Source: Proteobacteria bacterium UBA2133 (GTDB taxonomy: Bacteria > Pseudomonadota > Gammaproteobacteria > Arenicellales > UBA868). Taken from it: 22,122 nucleotides of DNA. Position 1 is the first letter of the stretch. The number at the start of each line of letters is the position of its first letter. Positions 1-6,248 of this stretch are shown in pieces. The stretch lies in contig DCXP01000071.1 of the NCBI GenBank assembly GCA_002327725.1, positions 1-22,122 of the forward strand, given 5' to 3'. The position numbers were made by a program, and so were the translations under genes. Under the pieces are notes generated by a model. It worked only from the letters and a program-made list of their open reading frames with translations. It did no database searches and was not told where the DNA came from.

Positions 1-163
1 CTGCCGGTATTTTCTCGATCTCAACGCGCTGAAACACCACATTGGGGTGGGCGTCCCGTTCGGCCCGTAACACAGCAAGGTGCGCGTTGCTGATATAAAG
101 GACGTTGGGCCGGACGTGGCGGGACTGCTGCTCGCCCCGAAAAGCTGATGGATAAAACTTCAC
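1..163 (-). CDS. Hypothetical protein, N-terminal part (cut by window edge)
   Basis: A minus-strand frame stays open from a GTG at 163-161 to the left edge of the window (54 codons, no stop). Its N-terminus reads MKFYPSAFRGEQQSR, followed by a well-mixed sequence with hydrophobic runs (VLYISNAHLAVL) and an amphipathic tail (VVFQRVEIEKIP). Codon use is G/C-rich at third positions, like the surrounding genes. Two in-frame stops lie just upstream of the GTG, so this start is nearly forced. A Shine-Dalgarno-like AAAGGG sits four bases before it and lies within an inverted repeat. I do not recognise the family and assign no function. The gene is divergent from the methyltransferase-like gene at 297. 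The competing reading is a short plus-strand tail in the same place; the minus frame looks more protein-like. Confidence 0.55.
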   Translation of the reverse strand, partial: MKFYPSAFRGEQQSRHVRPNVLYISNAHLAVLRAERDAHPNVVFQRVEIEKIPA

Positions 164-166
164 ACG

Positions 167-187
167 GCCCTTTCACTAGCAAAGGGC
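167..187 (-). promoter_or_regulatory. Hairpin that would cover the ribosome binding site of the minus-strand gene
   Basis: The perfect 7-base inverted repeat GCCCTTT (167-173) and AAAGGGC (181-187) is separated by 7 bases. In the minus-strand transcript the AAAGGG arm is the presumed Shine-Dalgarno element just upstream of the GTG start at 163, and the CCCUUU arm could pair with it. That the hairpin controls translation is inference from position only. Confidence 0.3.
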
Positions 188-282
188 TGTCAGAGATTGA
201 CCGGGTGCACGCGAAACCAATCCCCGGACCGATTGTGAGGCCCCGCAAGACAATATGGGGCATGGAAAATTACAGTTCAGAA

Positions 283-289
283 AGGGGAG
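283..289 (+). promoter_or_regulatory. Strong ribosome binding site pointing at a non-standard start
   Basis: AGGGGAG ends seven bases before an ATA codon at 297-299, which is in the frame of the methyltransferase-like gene. No ATG, GTG or TTG in that frame lies at a suitable distance, so this site is the main evidence for where translation begins. Confidence 0.45.
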
Positions 290-296
290 ATAAGCG

Positions 297-1055
297 ATAG
301 CCGTTCTGTGGTCCTACCGCCATGAGGGCAGGCACTATGAGGTCCGGGGTGCCGGGTCGAGCGTCCGTTTGTATACCGACGGCATCCTTCACAGTCAGTT
401 CAATCCCCGCCGCCTCGTCACCGGCAGCATATGGGATCTGTTGTGGCTTGGCCTGTATTTTCATCCCCGGCCTGAGCCCTCGCGGGTTCTGGTCCTCGGG
501 CTTGGTGCCGGCACCGCGGTGCTGCAACTGCAGGCATTGTTTGCAACTGCACAGTTCACCGCCATAGAGCAGGAGCCCGTTCATATCAAAGTGGCAAGAG
601 CACACTTTGGAATCGATGAGGCGAGAACGAAAATTCATCGTCAGGATGCTGTTACTTTTGTTGCGCGGTACCGGGGGCCGCGTTTTGATTTCGTCATCGA
701 TGACCTTTTTACCGGGAGCGCAGGAACCCCAAGACGCGCTGTGCCCTGTGATCGCAAATGGCTGCAACTTCTGGAAGGATGTCTTGCCCCGCACGGTATC
801 CTGAGCATCAATTTTGCGGACCACGCCGAACTTAAAGCCGCTGCACTTCAGGATCGCCTGAAGACAACTGGCCGGTTTAAAAGCGGCTTCGGTCTGAGAT
901 GCCCGGCAACAGAAAACGTCATTGCCGCGCTGCTGCCATTTGCAGCGCAAAGCGCGGACCTGCGCGCTCACCTGACGGCGACACCCGGTTTGGCATCGTT
1001 TCTGAAAAGCGGACACCTTCGTTTTCAGGTGCGGCGGATAGATTGTGGGTCCTAG
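297..1055 (+). CDS. Spermidine synthase-like class I methyltransferase-fold protein
   Basis: The frame encodes a Rossmann-fold protein of the spermidine-synthase-like family. An N-terminal beta region (HYEVRGAG, then LYTDGILHSQFNP) is followed by the nucleotide-binding loop VLGLGAGTA, the acidic strand end TAIEQEP and the motif FVIDDLF. The aminopropyltransferase loop GGGDG is replaced by GLGAG, so true spermidine synthesis is doubtful; this is family knowledge, not tested here. The first recognised start in frame is TTG at 369, but family-like sequence (VLWSYRHEGRHYEVRG) continues upstream to the in-frame stop at 291-293. A strong ribosome binding site precedes ATA at 297, which I use as the start, giving 252 residues. 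Alternatives are CTG at 306, TTG at 369, or a frameshift from ATG at 262. No polyamine genes are adjacent. Confidence 0.75.
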   Translation: MAVLWSYRHEGRHYEVRGAGSSVRLYTDGILHSQFNPRRLVTGSIWDLLWLGLYFHPRPEPSRVLVLGLGAGTAVLQLQALFATAQFTAIEQEPVHIKVARAHFGIDEARTKIHRQDAVTFVARYRGPRFDFVIDDLFTGSAGTPRRAVPCDRKWLQLLEGCLAPHGILSINFADHAELKAAALQDRLKTTGRFKSGFGLRCPATENVIAALLPFAAQSADLRAHLTATPGLASFLKSGHLRFQVRRIDCGS

Positions 1056-1168
1056 CGGTTTTGCAGCGAGAATAGCCACCGCCCGAAGGTAGGGTTAGAC
1101 TCCACCATGACGTTACCAGGAAGTACCGCTTCTTAAGCGTCACCACCCACCAGCCCGGAAACCGCGGT

Positions 1169-1969
1169 ATGAGCACCGATAATTCCCCGCAGAACATGGC
1201 GATCTTCTGCGACTTTGAAAACATCGCACTTGGCGTTCGTGAATTCAGCAATAAACCCTTCAGCATGAAACTGGTGCTCGAAAGGCTCCTGCTGAAAGGC
1301 AATATCGTGGTCAAGAAAGCCTATGCCGACTGGGACCGCTATCAGAGTTTCAAGGCGCCGATGCACGAGGCAGCATTTGAACTGATTGAGATTCCCCACG
1401 TCCGCCAGTCGGGCAAGAACTCGGCGGACATCCGGATGGTCGTTGATGCATTGGATCTTTGTTACACCAAATCCCACGTCAACTGTTTCGTTATCCTGAG
1501 CGGGGACTCGGATTTTTCACCCCTGGTCAGCAAACTTCGGGAGAACAACAAGTATGTGGTCGGGGTCGGCGTCAAGAGCTCCACCTCCGACCTGCTGACG
1601 GCCAACTGTGATGAATTCATCTTTTACGATGATCTTGCCGGGCGCGCCGGCCCCGCGCGGAAAAAAAAGGCCAAGGCACGAACAAAAAAGAAAAAGTCGG
1701 CAATGAGCGAGGATGAGAAGCGCCGCCAGGACGCGATTGATATGGTGATGGCGACGCTCGATGATATTTTCGAAGAGCGGGGAGACGGCACAAAAGTCTG
1801 GGGTTCGATGATCAAGCAGACGCTGAAACGCCGCCAGCCGGGATTCAGCGAGCGCTATCACGGATTCCAGTCTTTTGGTGAGCTACTGGAAGAAGCTGCC
1901 AGCCGGGGACTTTTGCAGTTGCAGCACGATGAAAAGTCCGGCGGCTACATCATCACGGGAACGTCCTGA
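1169..1969 (+). CDS. NYN-domain (LabA/DUF88) protein with C-terminal OST-HTH/LOTUS domain
   Basis: Residues about 8-155 form a NYN (PIN-like) nuclease domain. The expected acidic residues are visible: D15 in FCDFENI, D87 in NSADIRM, and D113/D115 in LSGDSDF. A lysine-rich linker (about 164-177, alternating K, A, R and T) leads to a C-terminal winged-helix segment (about 187-262, with FQSFGELLEEAASRGLLQL) typical of the OST-HTH/LOTUS domain. Families with this architecture are thought to bind and process RNA. The basic linker fits nucleic-acid contact; the actual substrate is unknown. The ATG at 1169 has only a weak GGA upstream. The gene appears to stand alone, with 113 bases before it and over 200 after it. 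Confidence 0.9.
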   Translation: MSTDNSPQNMAIFCDFENIALGVREFSNKPFSMKLVLERLLLKGNIVVKKAYADWDRYQSFKAPMHEAAFELIEIPHVRQSGKNSADIRMVVDALDLCYTKSHVNCFVILSGDSDFSPLVSKLRENNKYVVGVGVKSSTSDLLTANCDEFIFYDDLAGRAGPARKKKAKARTKKKKSAMSEDEKRRQDAIDMVMATLDDIFEERGDGTKVWGSMIKQTLKRRQPGFSERYHGFQSFGELLEEAASRGLLQLQHDEKSGGYIITGTS

Positions 1970-2200
1970 GGCAGGCGCCGCCGTTCCGCGATTGATCCCG
2001 GCCTGACCGGACGCCGCGCAACAAGATGCAGGGTTTTGTGCCCCCCGATGCGCAGACGAATGTCTCGCAGCAGCACTGGGCCGTGATTTATATGCCGGGG
2101 CGCAACCCGCTCTCATGAGTCATGGGCCGGCGACCGTGTGATCAAGGCGATGGAGTAGACTATCACTATAGAATTGATCAGCGTTAAAGAACGTCGTCTC

Positions 2201-3001
2201 ATGACCATTCGTACCCTCCTTTTTATCACCCTTTCGTTTTTCACCGTTACCGCTTTCGCGCAGAGTGTTCCAAAGGATGTTATTAAGGCATCAAAAATCC
2301 CAGCCCATACAGTAGGTTTAGGTGTTATTGCTTCTTGGAGTGTTCCAAAGCCCGTTCAGGACAAGGCCGCTGCACTCATTCCCGACCAGCTTCCGGACTC
2401 GGTGGTGACGACGCCCGTGCCCGGTTTGTACGAAGTGACCTTCGGGACCCAGGTGGTCTATCTCTTTGAGGATGGCCGCCACCTGCTCAGCGGTGACCTG
2501 ATTGATCTCGATGCCGGCGCCAACCTGACCGAAGATGCCAGAAAGTCGGGCCGCAAGGCGGTGATCGATGGTCTGGACGAAGCCGGCATGGTGGTCTTTT
2601 CGCCATCAGAAACCATCAGCTCCATCACCGTGTTCACCGATCCTGAGTGCGGCTACTGCGTGCGTTTGCACAAGGAGATTAATCAGTTGCTGGCCGCTGG
2701 CGTGCAGGTGCGCTACCTCGCCTATCCCCGCGCCGGGGTCCAGTCTTCCTCCTTCGATACGCTGGTATCGGTGTGGTGTTCTGATGACCCGCAGCAGGCG
2801 ATGACCGACGCAAAGTCAGGCAGAGCGGTAGAACCGCGCAGCTGTAGAACCGATATCGCGAGGCACATGGAGGCAGCGCAGGGAGTGGGGGTTCGCGGCA
2901 CACCGACCATTGTGCTGCAGGATGGCAAGACCATTCCCGGTTATGTGCCTGCCGGGGAATTGATTCCCATGGCCCACGCAGCGGCTTCGGCAATTAACTG
3001 A
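2201..3001 (+). CDS. dsbC: DsbC-type periplasmic thiol:disulfide isomerase
   Basis: The protein matches DsbC throughout. It has a signal peptide (LLFITLSFFTVTAFA, predicted cleavage before QS), an N-terminal dimerisation region (GLYEVTFGTQVVYLFEDGR) and a thioredoxin fold with catalytic CGYC at 150-153 in TDPECGYCVRLH. It also has the second, structural cysteine pair C193/C215 and the cis-proline loop GTPTIVLQ at 233-240. Known role: reshuffling wrong disulfides in periplasmic proteins, kept reduced by DsbD. DsbD is not in the window. I chose ATG at 2201 because it gives a clean signal peptide; an upstream TTG at 2174 would add nine polar residues. At 266 residues it is longer than the E. coli protein (236), the extra length being between the signal peptide and the dimerisation region. 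It is followed by two further thioredoxin-fold genes. Confidence 0.93.
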   Translation: MTIRTLLFITLSFFTVTAFAQSVPKDVIKASKIPAHTVGLGVIASWSVPKPVQDKAAALIPDQLPDSVVTTPVPGLYEVTFGTQVVYLFEDGRHLLSGDLIDLDAGANLTEDARKSGRKAVIDGLDEAGMVVFSPSETISSITVFTDPECGYCVRLHKEINQLLAAGVQVRYLAYPRAGVQSSSFDTLVSVWCSDDPQQAMTDAKSGRAVEPRSCRTDIARHMEAAQGVGVRGTPTIVLQDGKTIPGYVPAGELIPMAHAAASAIN

Positions 3002-3025
3002 TCCATCGGAGTGAGGTACCGCACA

Positions 3026-3574
3026 GTGTTGCTGCGTGCGGCGATTGCTTTTCTTGCCGTACTTGCTGCGGCTGATGCATCTGCAGGGGGTACCGGTGCG
3101 ACAGCGCTTTCGCCCGTGCCATCGGAGCATGCATCTCCGCCGACGCTGGTTCTGAACAGCCTCAATGGCGATCAGTACACCCTCGCTGATTTTGCCGGCA
3201 AGGTACTGCTCGTGAACTTCTGGGCGACCTGGTGTGCCCCCTGCATCAAGGAACTGCCCTCGATGCAGGCGGCTCGAAGCCGCCTTGCGGGCGAGCCCTT
3301 TGAGGTCATTGCCGTTAACGTCGGTGAAGATCCCGCCGAGGTGAAAAATTTTCTCGACCGTCTCGATACGGCGCTGGACTATCTGATCCTGCTCGATGAA
3401 AACATGGTCACCACAAAAAAATGGAAAGTGCGGGTATTGCCCACAACCTACATCGTTGACGCGCAGGGTCAGGCCCGTTATGTGGCCATGGGGGAGCGCG
3501 ATTTCGGCGCTGCCGAGATCGTCTCCATGATCAGGGCACTCGCCCAAACGCAAGCGTCAGCATCGGATGGCTAG
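3026..3574 (+). CDS. TlpA-like periplasmic thioredoxin-fold reductase
   Basis: A secreted or membrane-anchored thioredoxin-fold protein of the TlpA/ResA type. A hydrophobic N-terminus (LLRAAIAFLAVLAAADASA) precedes a low-complexity linker, the strand LLVNFWATWCAPC with the catalytic CAPC at 70-73, and the cis-proline loop VRVLPTTYIV. Members reduce specific envelope targets such as cytochrome c or CuA sites, or work in oxidative stress; which applies here is not visible. The start is uncertain: GTG at 3011 would give five more residues, but GTG at 3026 has GGAGTGAGG ending nine bases upstream and a cleaner signal, so I prefer it. It begins 24 bases after the DsbC gene and is probably co-transcribed with it. 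Confidence 0.88.
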   Translation: MLLRAAIAFLAVLAAADASAGGTGATALSPVPSEHASPPTLVLNSLNGDQYTLADFAGKVLLVNFWATWCAPCIKELPSMQAARSRLAGEPFEVIAVNVGEDPAEVKNFLDRLDTALDYLILLDENMVTTKKWKVRVLPTTYIVDAQGQARYVAMGERDFGAAEIVSMIRALAQTQASASDG

Positions 3575-3646
3575 GAACCGCTTTTTGCCGGCCGGCGTCT
3601 GGCAACCCATCGGTGCCTCGGCTGGCCGGCGTTCTGGAGCACTTCG

Positions 3647-4177
3647 ATGAAGTCATTGCGCTTTCTGGCGCCGCTGCTGATCTTTGTTGTGGTCGGCATA
3701 TTCCTCGCCGTTGGGCTGAAGCTCGATCCGCGGGAGGTGCCCTCCCCGCTGATCGATAAGCCCGCGCCGCAGTTTGAACTGCCGCGCCTGCTGCAGATGG
3801 ACGGGGTTGTCGGGACCGCTGACCTGCGCGGTGAGGTGTGGCTTTTGAACGTCTGGGCGTCGTGGTGTACAGCCTGCCGCGTCGAGCATCCGCTGCTGAA
3901 CGATCTTGCCGGAAGGCAGATCGTCAGGATCGTGGGTCTTAACTACAAAGACGCGCCAGCCGATGCCCGAACCTGGCTGCGCGAGTTTGGAAACCCCTAC
4001 AACATGATTGCTGTGGACAGCGAGGGAGAAGCCGGCATCGACTGGGGTGTCTATGGCGTACCTGAAACTTTTGTCATCGATCGTTCGGGGGTGATCCGCT
4101 ATAAGCACATCGGTCCGCTCGATGCCAAGGTGCTGAACGAGACCATCGTGCCGCTGATCAGGCAACTCACCGGGTAG
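3647..4177 (+). CDS. dsbE: DsbE/CcmG-type thiol:disulfide interchange protein
   Basis: A 176-residue, membrane-anchored thioredoxin-fold protein. One N-terminal transmembrane segment (FLAPLLIFVVVGIFLAVGL) is followed by the DsbE signature PLIDKPAPQFELPRL, the active site WASWCTACRVEHP (cysteines 74 and 77), the central GLNYKD motif and the cis-proline loop YGVPETFVID. CcmG reduces apocytochrome c or CcmH during cytochrome c maturation in the periplasm. It normally sits inside the ccm operon, but here it follows DsbC and TlpA-like genes and no other ccm gene is present. The length and both signature motifs fit the family well. The ATG at 3647 lies 72 bases after the previous gene, with GGAG upstream. 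Confidence 0.92.
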   Translation: MKSLRFLAPLLIFVVVGIFLAVGLKLDPREVPSPLIDKPAPQFELPRLLQMDGVVGTADLRGEVWLLNVWASWCTACRVEHPLLNDLAGRQIVRIVGLNYKDAPADARTWLREFGNPYNMIAVDSEGEAGIDWGVYGVPETFVIDRSGVIRYKHIGPLDAKVLNETIVPLIRQLTG

Positions 4178-4203
4178 GAAACGCCAGCCCTTTAATCCAC
4201 TGC

Positions 4204-4297
4204 GGCGGTCCCTGTGCGATAATTTGGGCGCAAATTTCTGGCGGGATTCCCCGCGATTACCCATCAGGTGAAACGGCCGGCGATCCCTGTGCGCTAA
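4204..4297 (+). repeat. Pair of imperfect 19-base direct repeats in the leader of the flavin-reductase gene
   Basis: GGCGGTCCCTGTGCGATAA (4204-4222) and GGCGATCCCTGTGCGCTAA (4279-4297) differ at two positions and start 75 bases apart. Between them lie a 16-base palindrome (AATTTG-GGCG-CAAATT, 4221-4236) and a GCGGG-ATTC-CCCGC hairpin (4241-4254). The second copy ends 11 bases before the ATG. Such an arrangement can be an operator pair or leader structure; the function is not shown. Confidence 0.5.
4215..4223 (+). promoter_or_regulatory. Possible extended -10 promoter element of the flavin-reductase gene
   Basis: TGCGATAAT matches an extended -10 (TG, one base, then TATAAT with one change). 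No good -35 is visible 17 bases upstream. It overlaps the first direct repeat and abuts the palindrome at 4221-4236, so a bound regulator there would compete with RNA polymerase. Confidence 0.3.
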
Positions 4298-4308
4298 CGG
4301 AGCAGAGT

Positions 4309-4923
4309 ATGTATATCGACTTTGGCGAGATGACACCGCAGCAGGTGTACATCACCATGACCCAGACCGTGATTCCCCGGCCCATTGCCTGGGTTTTGTC
4401 GGAGAATCCGGATGGCACGCTGAATCTTGCGCCGTACTCCTATTTCAATGCGGTTTCGAGCGATCCCGCGCTGGTGATGATTTCTGCCGGCGTCAAGCCG
4501 GATGGCGGGATCAAGGATACCCGGAACAATATTCGCGACCGGCGCGATTTTGTGGTCCATATTGCAAGTCTCGAGCAGTTGGACGACATGAATGCCTCCT
4601 CGGCAAGTCTTGATCCGGGCGTCTCTGAGGTCGAAAAACTGGGTTTGGCGACGGTACCATTTGAGGGATCGCGCCTGCCGCGCCTGGCCGATGCCCGGGT
4701 CGCCTTTGCCTGCAGCCTCTACGATATCCACTATATTGGTGATGGCCCCCAGTCACTGATTCTGGGCGAGGTTCACGGCGTTTTCATAGACGATCACGCC
4801 ATTGGTGAAGATGCCAAGGGGCGGCGCAAGATTCTGGCCGAAAACATCAACCCGATCGGACGGCTGGGTGCGAGCGAATACGTCAGTTTCGGCGAGGTCC
4901 TGATCCGCCGCCGCCCGGACTGA
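4309..4923 (+). CDS. Flavin reductase-like domain protein (FMN-binding split barrel)
   Basis: The 204-residue protein has the marks of the flavin-reductase-like/flavoredoxin family. The N-terminal motif IPRPIAWVLSENPDGTLNLAPYSYFNAVSSDPALVMISAG corresponds to the FMN-contacting strands, shown here by IPRPIAW and NLAPYSYFNAVS. Later LILGEVHGVFIDD and the tail PIGRLGASEYVSFG fit the conserved barrel end. Members bind FMN and use NAD(P)H to reduce flavin or act as electron carriers for a partner monooxygenase; the partner is not identified here. The ATG at 4309 follows GGAG by seven bases. The gene ends five bases from the convergent kinase-like gene. A Rieske oxygenase lies about 3.7 kb away, but that family usually uses a ferredoxin-type reductase, so I do not link them. 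Confidence 0.9.
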   Translation: MYIDFGEMTPQQVYITMTQTVIPRPIAWVLSENPDGTLNLAPYSYFNAVSSDPALVMISAGVKPDGGIKDTRNNIRDRRDFVVHIASLEQLDDMNASSASLDPGVSEVEKLGLATVPFEGSRLPRLADARVAFACSLYDIHYIGDGPQSLILGEVHGVFIDDHAIGEDAKGRRKILAENINPIGRLGASEYVSFGEVLIRRRPD

Positions 4924-4928
4924 CGCGT

Positions 4929-5813
4929 TTAACAGGAGATCTGCGCCAGCAGGCCCTGAATCAGCGCCCGGGCCTGGGCCAGGTAGTTGCCGCCGAAGAG
5001 GTTGAAGTGGTTCAGCACGTGGTAGAGGTTGTAGAGGTCGCGCCGGACCTCGTACCCCGGGTCTAGCGGCCACGCGCTGTGGTATGCCTGATAAAACGCG
5101 TCCGGTAAGCGGCCAAACAGTTCGGTCATCGCAATTTCCGCCTCGCGATCGCCGAAATAGACAGCCGGGTCGAAAATGACCGGCAGTCCATTTTCGTCAA
5201 GACCCCAGTTGCCAGCCCACAGGTCACCATGAAGGAGCGAAGGCCGTGGCCGGTAGTCAGAAAAAAAGGCTTCACACCCTTCGGCCAGTTTCTGTCCCTC
5301 GTCAAAAAGGTCCCGGCCCATTCCCGGGGCGGCCAGGGCAAGTTGTGGGCGCAGCCGTTCCTCCCGCCAGAAAATGGGCCATTCGGTATGGCGAGAATTG
5401 TGCTGTACCGTCGTGCCGATGAAATTATCGGATTCCCAGCCGAATGTGGTATCGGTGACCCGGTGCAGCCTGGCAAGCGAGAACCCGAACTCGGCCGCAC
5501 CGCGATCATCTGCCGGCGCGAGATTGAGGTATTCAAGCAGCAAAAAGGCATGATCCCCGGTGACACCGTGGCTGATGACCCTCGGCACTGTTACAGCGAG
5601 CGCAGCCTGTAGCGCGGTTAAGCCCTGCGCCTCTGCCTTGAGCCTTGGGTAGTCGGGCGCAGGTGCACACTTAACGAAGAAACATTCGCTGGCATCAGTG
5701 AGGCGAAAAGCACGGTCAATGTTTCCCCCGCCAAGCAGTTCTGTTTTCGGCTGACCGAAGGTCCTGCCGGTTGCCGTACGGATCTCGTTCAGGATGTCTT
5801 GCGGAAGTTGCAT
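4929..5813 (-). CDS. Fructosamine kinase family protein
   Basis: The protein matches the fructosamine-3-kinase family, an aminoglycoside-phosphotransferase-like fold. An ATP-binding lysine lies in CFFVK (K48), the catalytic loop is LLHGDLWAGN (D197, N202), and the metal-binding motif is IFDPAVYFGDREAEIAM (D215). Family members phosphorylate ketosamines formed by protein glycation, helping to remove them, or phosphorylate free ribulosamines; bacterial substrates are often small molecules. At 294 residues it has the usual bacterial length. I use ATG at 5813; a TTG four codons upstream (5825) is possible and neither has a strong ribosome binding site. It converges on the flavin-reductase-like gene and is divergent from priA across a long structured gap. 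Confidence 0.92.
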   Translation of the reverse strand: MQLPQDILNEIRTATGRTFGQPKTELLGGGNIDRAFRLTDASECFFVKCAPAPDYPRLKAEAQGLTALQAALAVTVPRVISHGVTGDHAFLLLEYLNLAPADDRGAAEFGFSLARLHRVTDTTFGWESDNFIGTTVQHNSRHTEWPIFWREERLRPQLALAAPGMGRDLFDEGQKLAEGCEAFFSDYRPRPSLLHGDLWAGNWGLDENGLPVIFDPAVYFGDREAEIAMTELFGRLPDAFYQAYHSAWPLDPGYEVRRDLYNLYHVLNHFNLFGGNYLAQARALIQGLLAQISC

Positions 5814-5880
5814 GAGCCAGGACAAAAAGGTGCTAACCTGTGTTAATTATCTTCGGTCTGCATTCAACTCATGAGGCTAA

Positions 5881-6009
5881 ATACCTGATCACAAAGCGTA
5901 TCGGGCGTCATTGAGGGCGATGGCGGGAGGCGGTGTTTTGCACAATCAGGTATCCGTCGGCGTTGCGCTGGCCCGCCGACAGTAGCCGTCCATGAGGTCT
6001 GGACTTTTT
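5881..6009 (+). ncRNA. Candidate structured RNA with weak intrinsic terminator
   Basis: Three stacked inverted repeats are visible. ATACCTGAT (5881-5889) pairs perfectly with ATCAGGTAT (5945-5953) and encloses a 6-base hairpin (5906-5911 with 5920-5925, one G-U pair). GTCGGCG (5956-5962) pairs with CGCCGAC (5974-5980). GTCCA (5988-5992) pairs with TGGAC (6000-6004), directly followed by TTTTT (6005-6009). This resembles a compact plus-strand RNA with a terminal hairpin. I know no family with this layout, and no upstream promoter is clear. It could equally be DNA-level structure of a replication or regulatory region. Confidence 0.25.
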
Positions 6010-6020
6010 GACGCTAAATG

Positions 6021-6147
6021 CTTGAAAAATCGTTTTTAATTTTATTGCTTAAAAAATAGGCAGTTGCGATAACGGTGCTTTTGACAACCTGTGAAAGTTC
6101 CCGGTGTTCCACTTGTGCACAAAGTTATCCACAGATTCTGTGGGCAA
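6021..6147 (+). other. A+T-rich block followed by DnaA-box cluster
   Basis: A block of 32 A/T in 40 bases (6021-6060) stands out in an otherwise GC-rich window. Downstream lie TTGTGCACA (6113-6121, one mismatch to TTATNCACA and itself palindromic), a perfect TTATCCACA (6125-6133) and, inverted, TGTGGGCAA (6139-6147, two mismatches). An unwinding-prone tract beside DnaA boxes is the layout of bacterial origins. The number of boxes is low and dnaA, rpmH and mnmG are absent, so origin function is only a possibility; DnaA-dependent regulation of priA is another. Confidence 0.35.
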
Positions 6148-6248
6148 CCTGAAAACCCTGCGGTCCGTCAATTATTTATGTCCGATTACTTGCGTGTGAC
6201 AGAAAGTGTAATGTGTAAATTATCAGATGACGCAGGAGTCTTGCGACA

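Larger units (their letters stand above)
5814..6248. other. 435-base non-coding region between the kinase-like gene and priA
   Basis: No convincing reading frame is present on either strand. Left to right it holds nested inverted repeats ending in a T-run (5881-6009), an A+T-rich block (6021-6060, 32 of 40 bases A or T) and DnaA-box-like sites (6113-6147). The priA leader (6148-6248) ends in AGGAG at 6233-6237. I could not place a convincing -35/-10 pair for either flanking gene. Confidence 0.7.

Noticed and set aside
2..70. Plus-strand C-terminal tail (ending VGVPFGP)
   Set aside because: It is short and lies antisense to the longer, more protein-like minus-strand frame that starts at 163.
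270..1079. 269-codon minus-strand frame
   Set aside because: It is the mirror of the methyltransferase-like gene, with no family features; the plus frame carries the recognisable motifs.
2026..2118. 30-codon plus-strand frame starting MQGFVPPDAQ
   Set aside because: Composition is plausible, but there is no ribosome binding site, no motif and no neighbour support.
3590..3637. Two copies of a GGCCGGCG(T)TCTGG-like string before the DsbE gene
   Set aside because: The repeat is short and GC-rich and could easily arise by chance; one copy is just the leader's ribosome-binding region.
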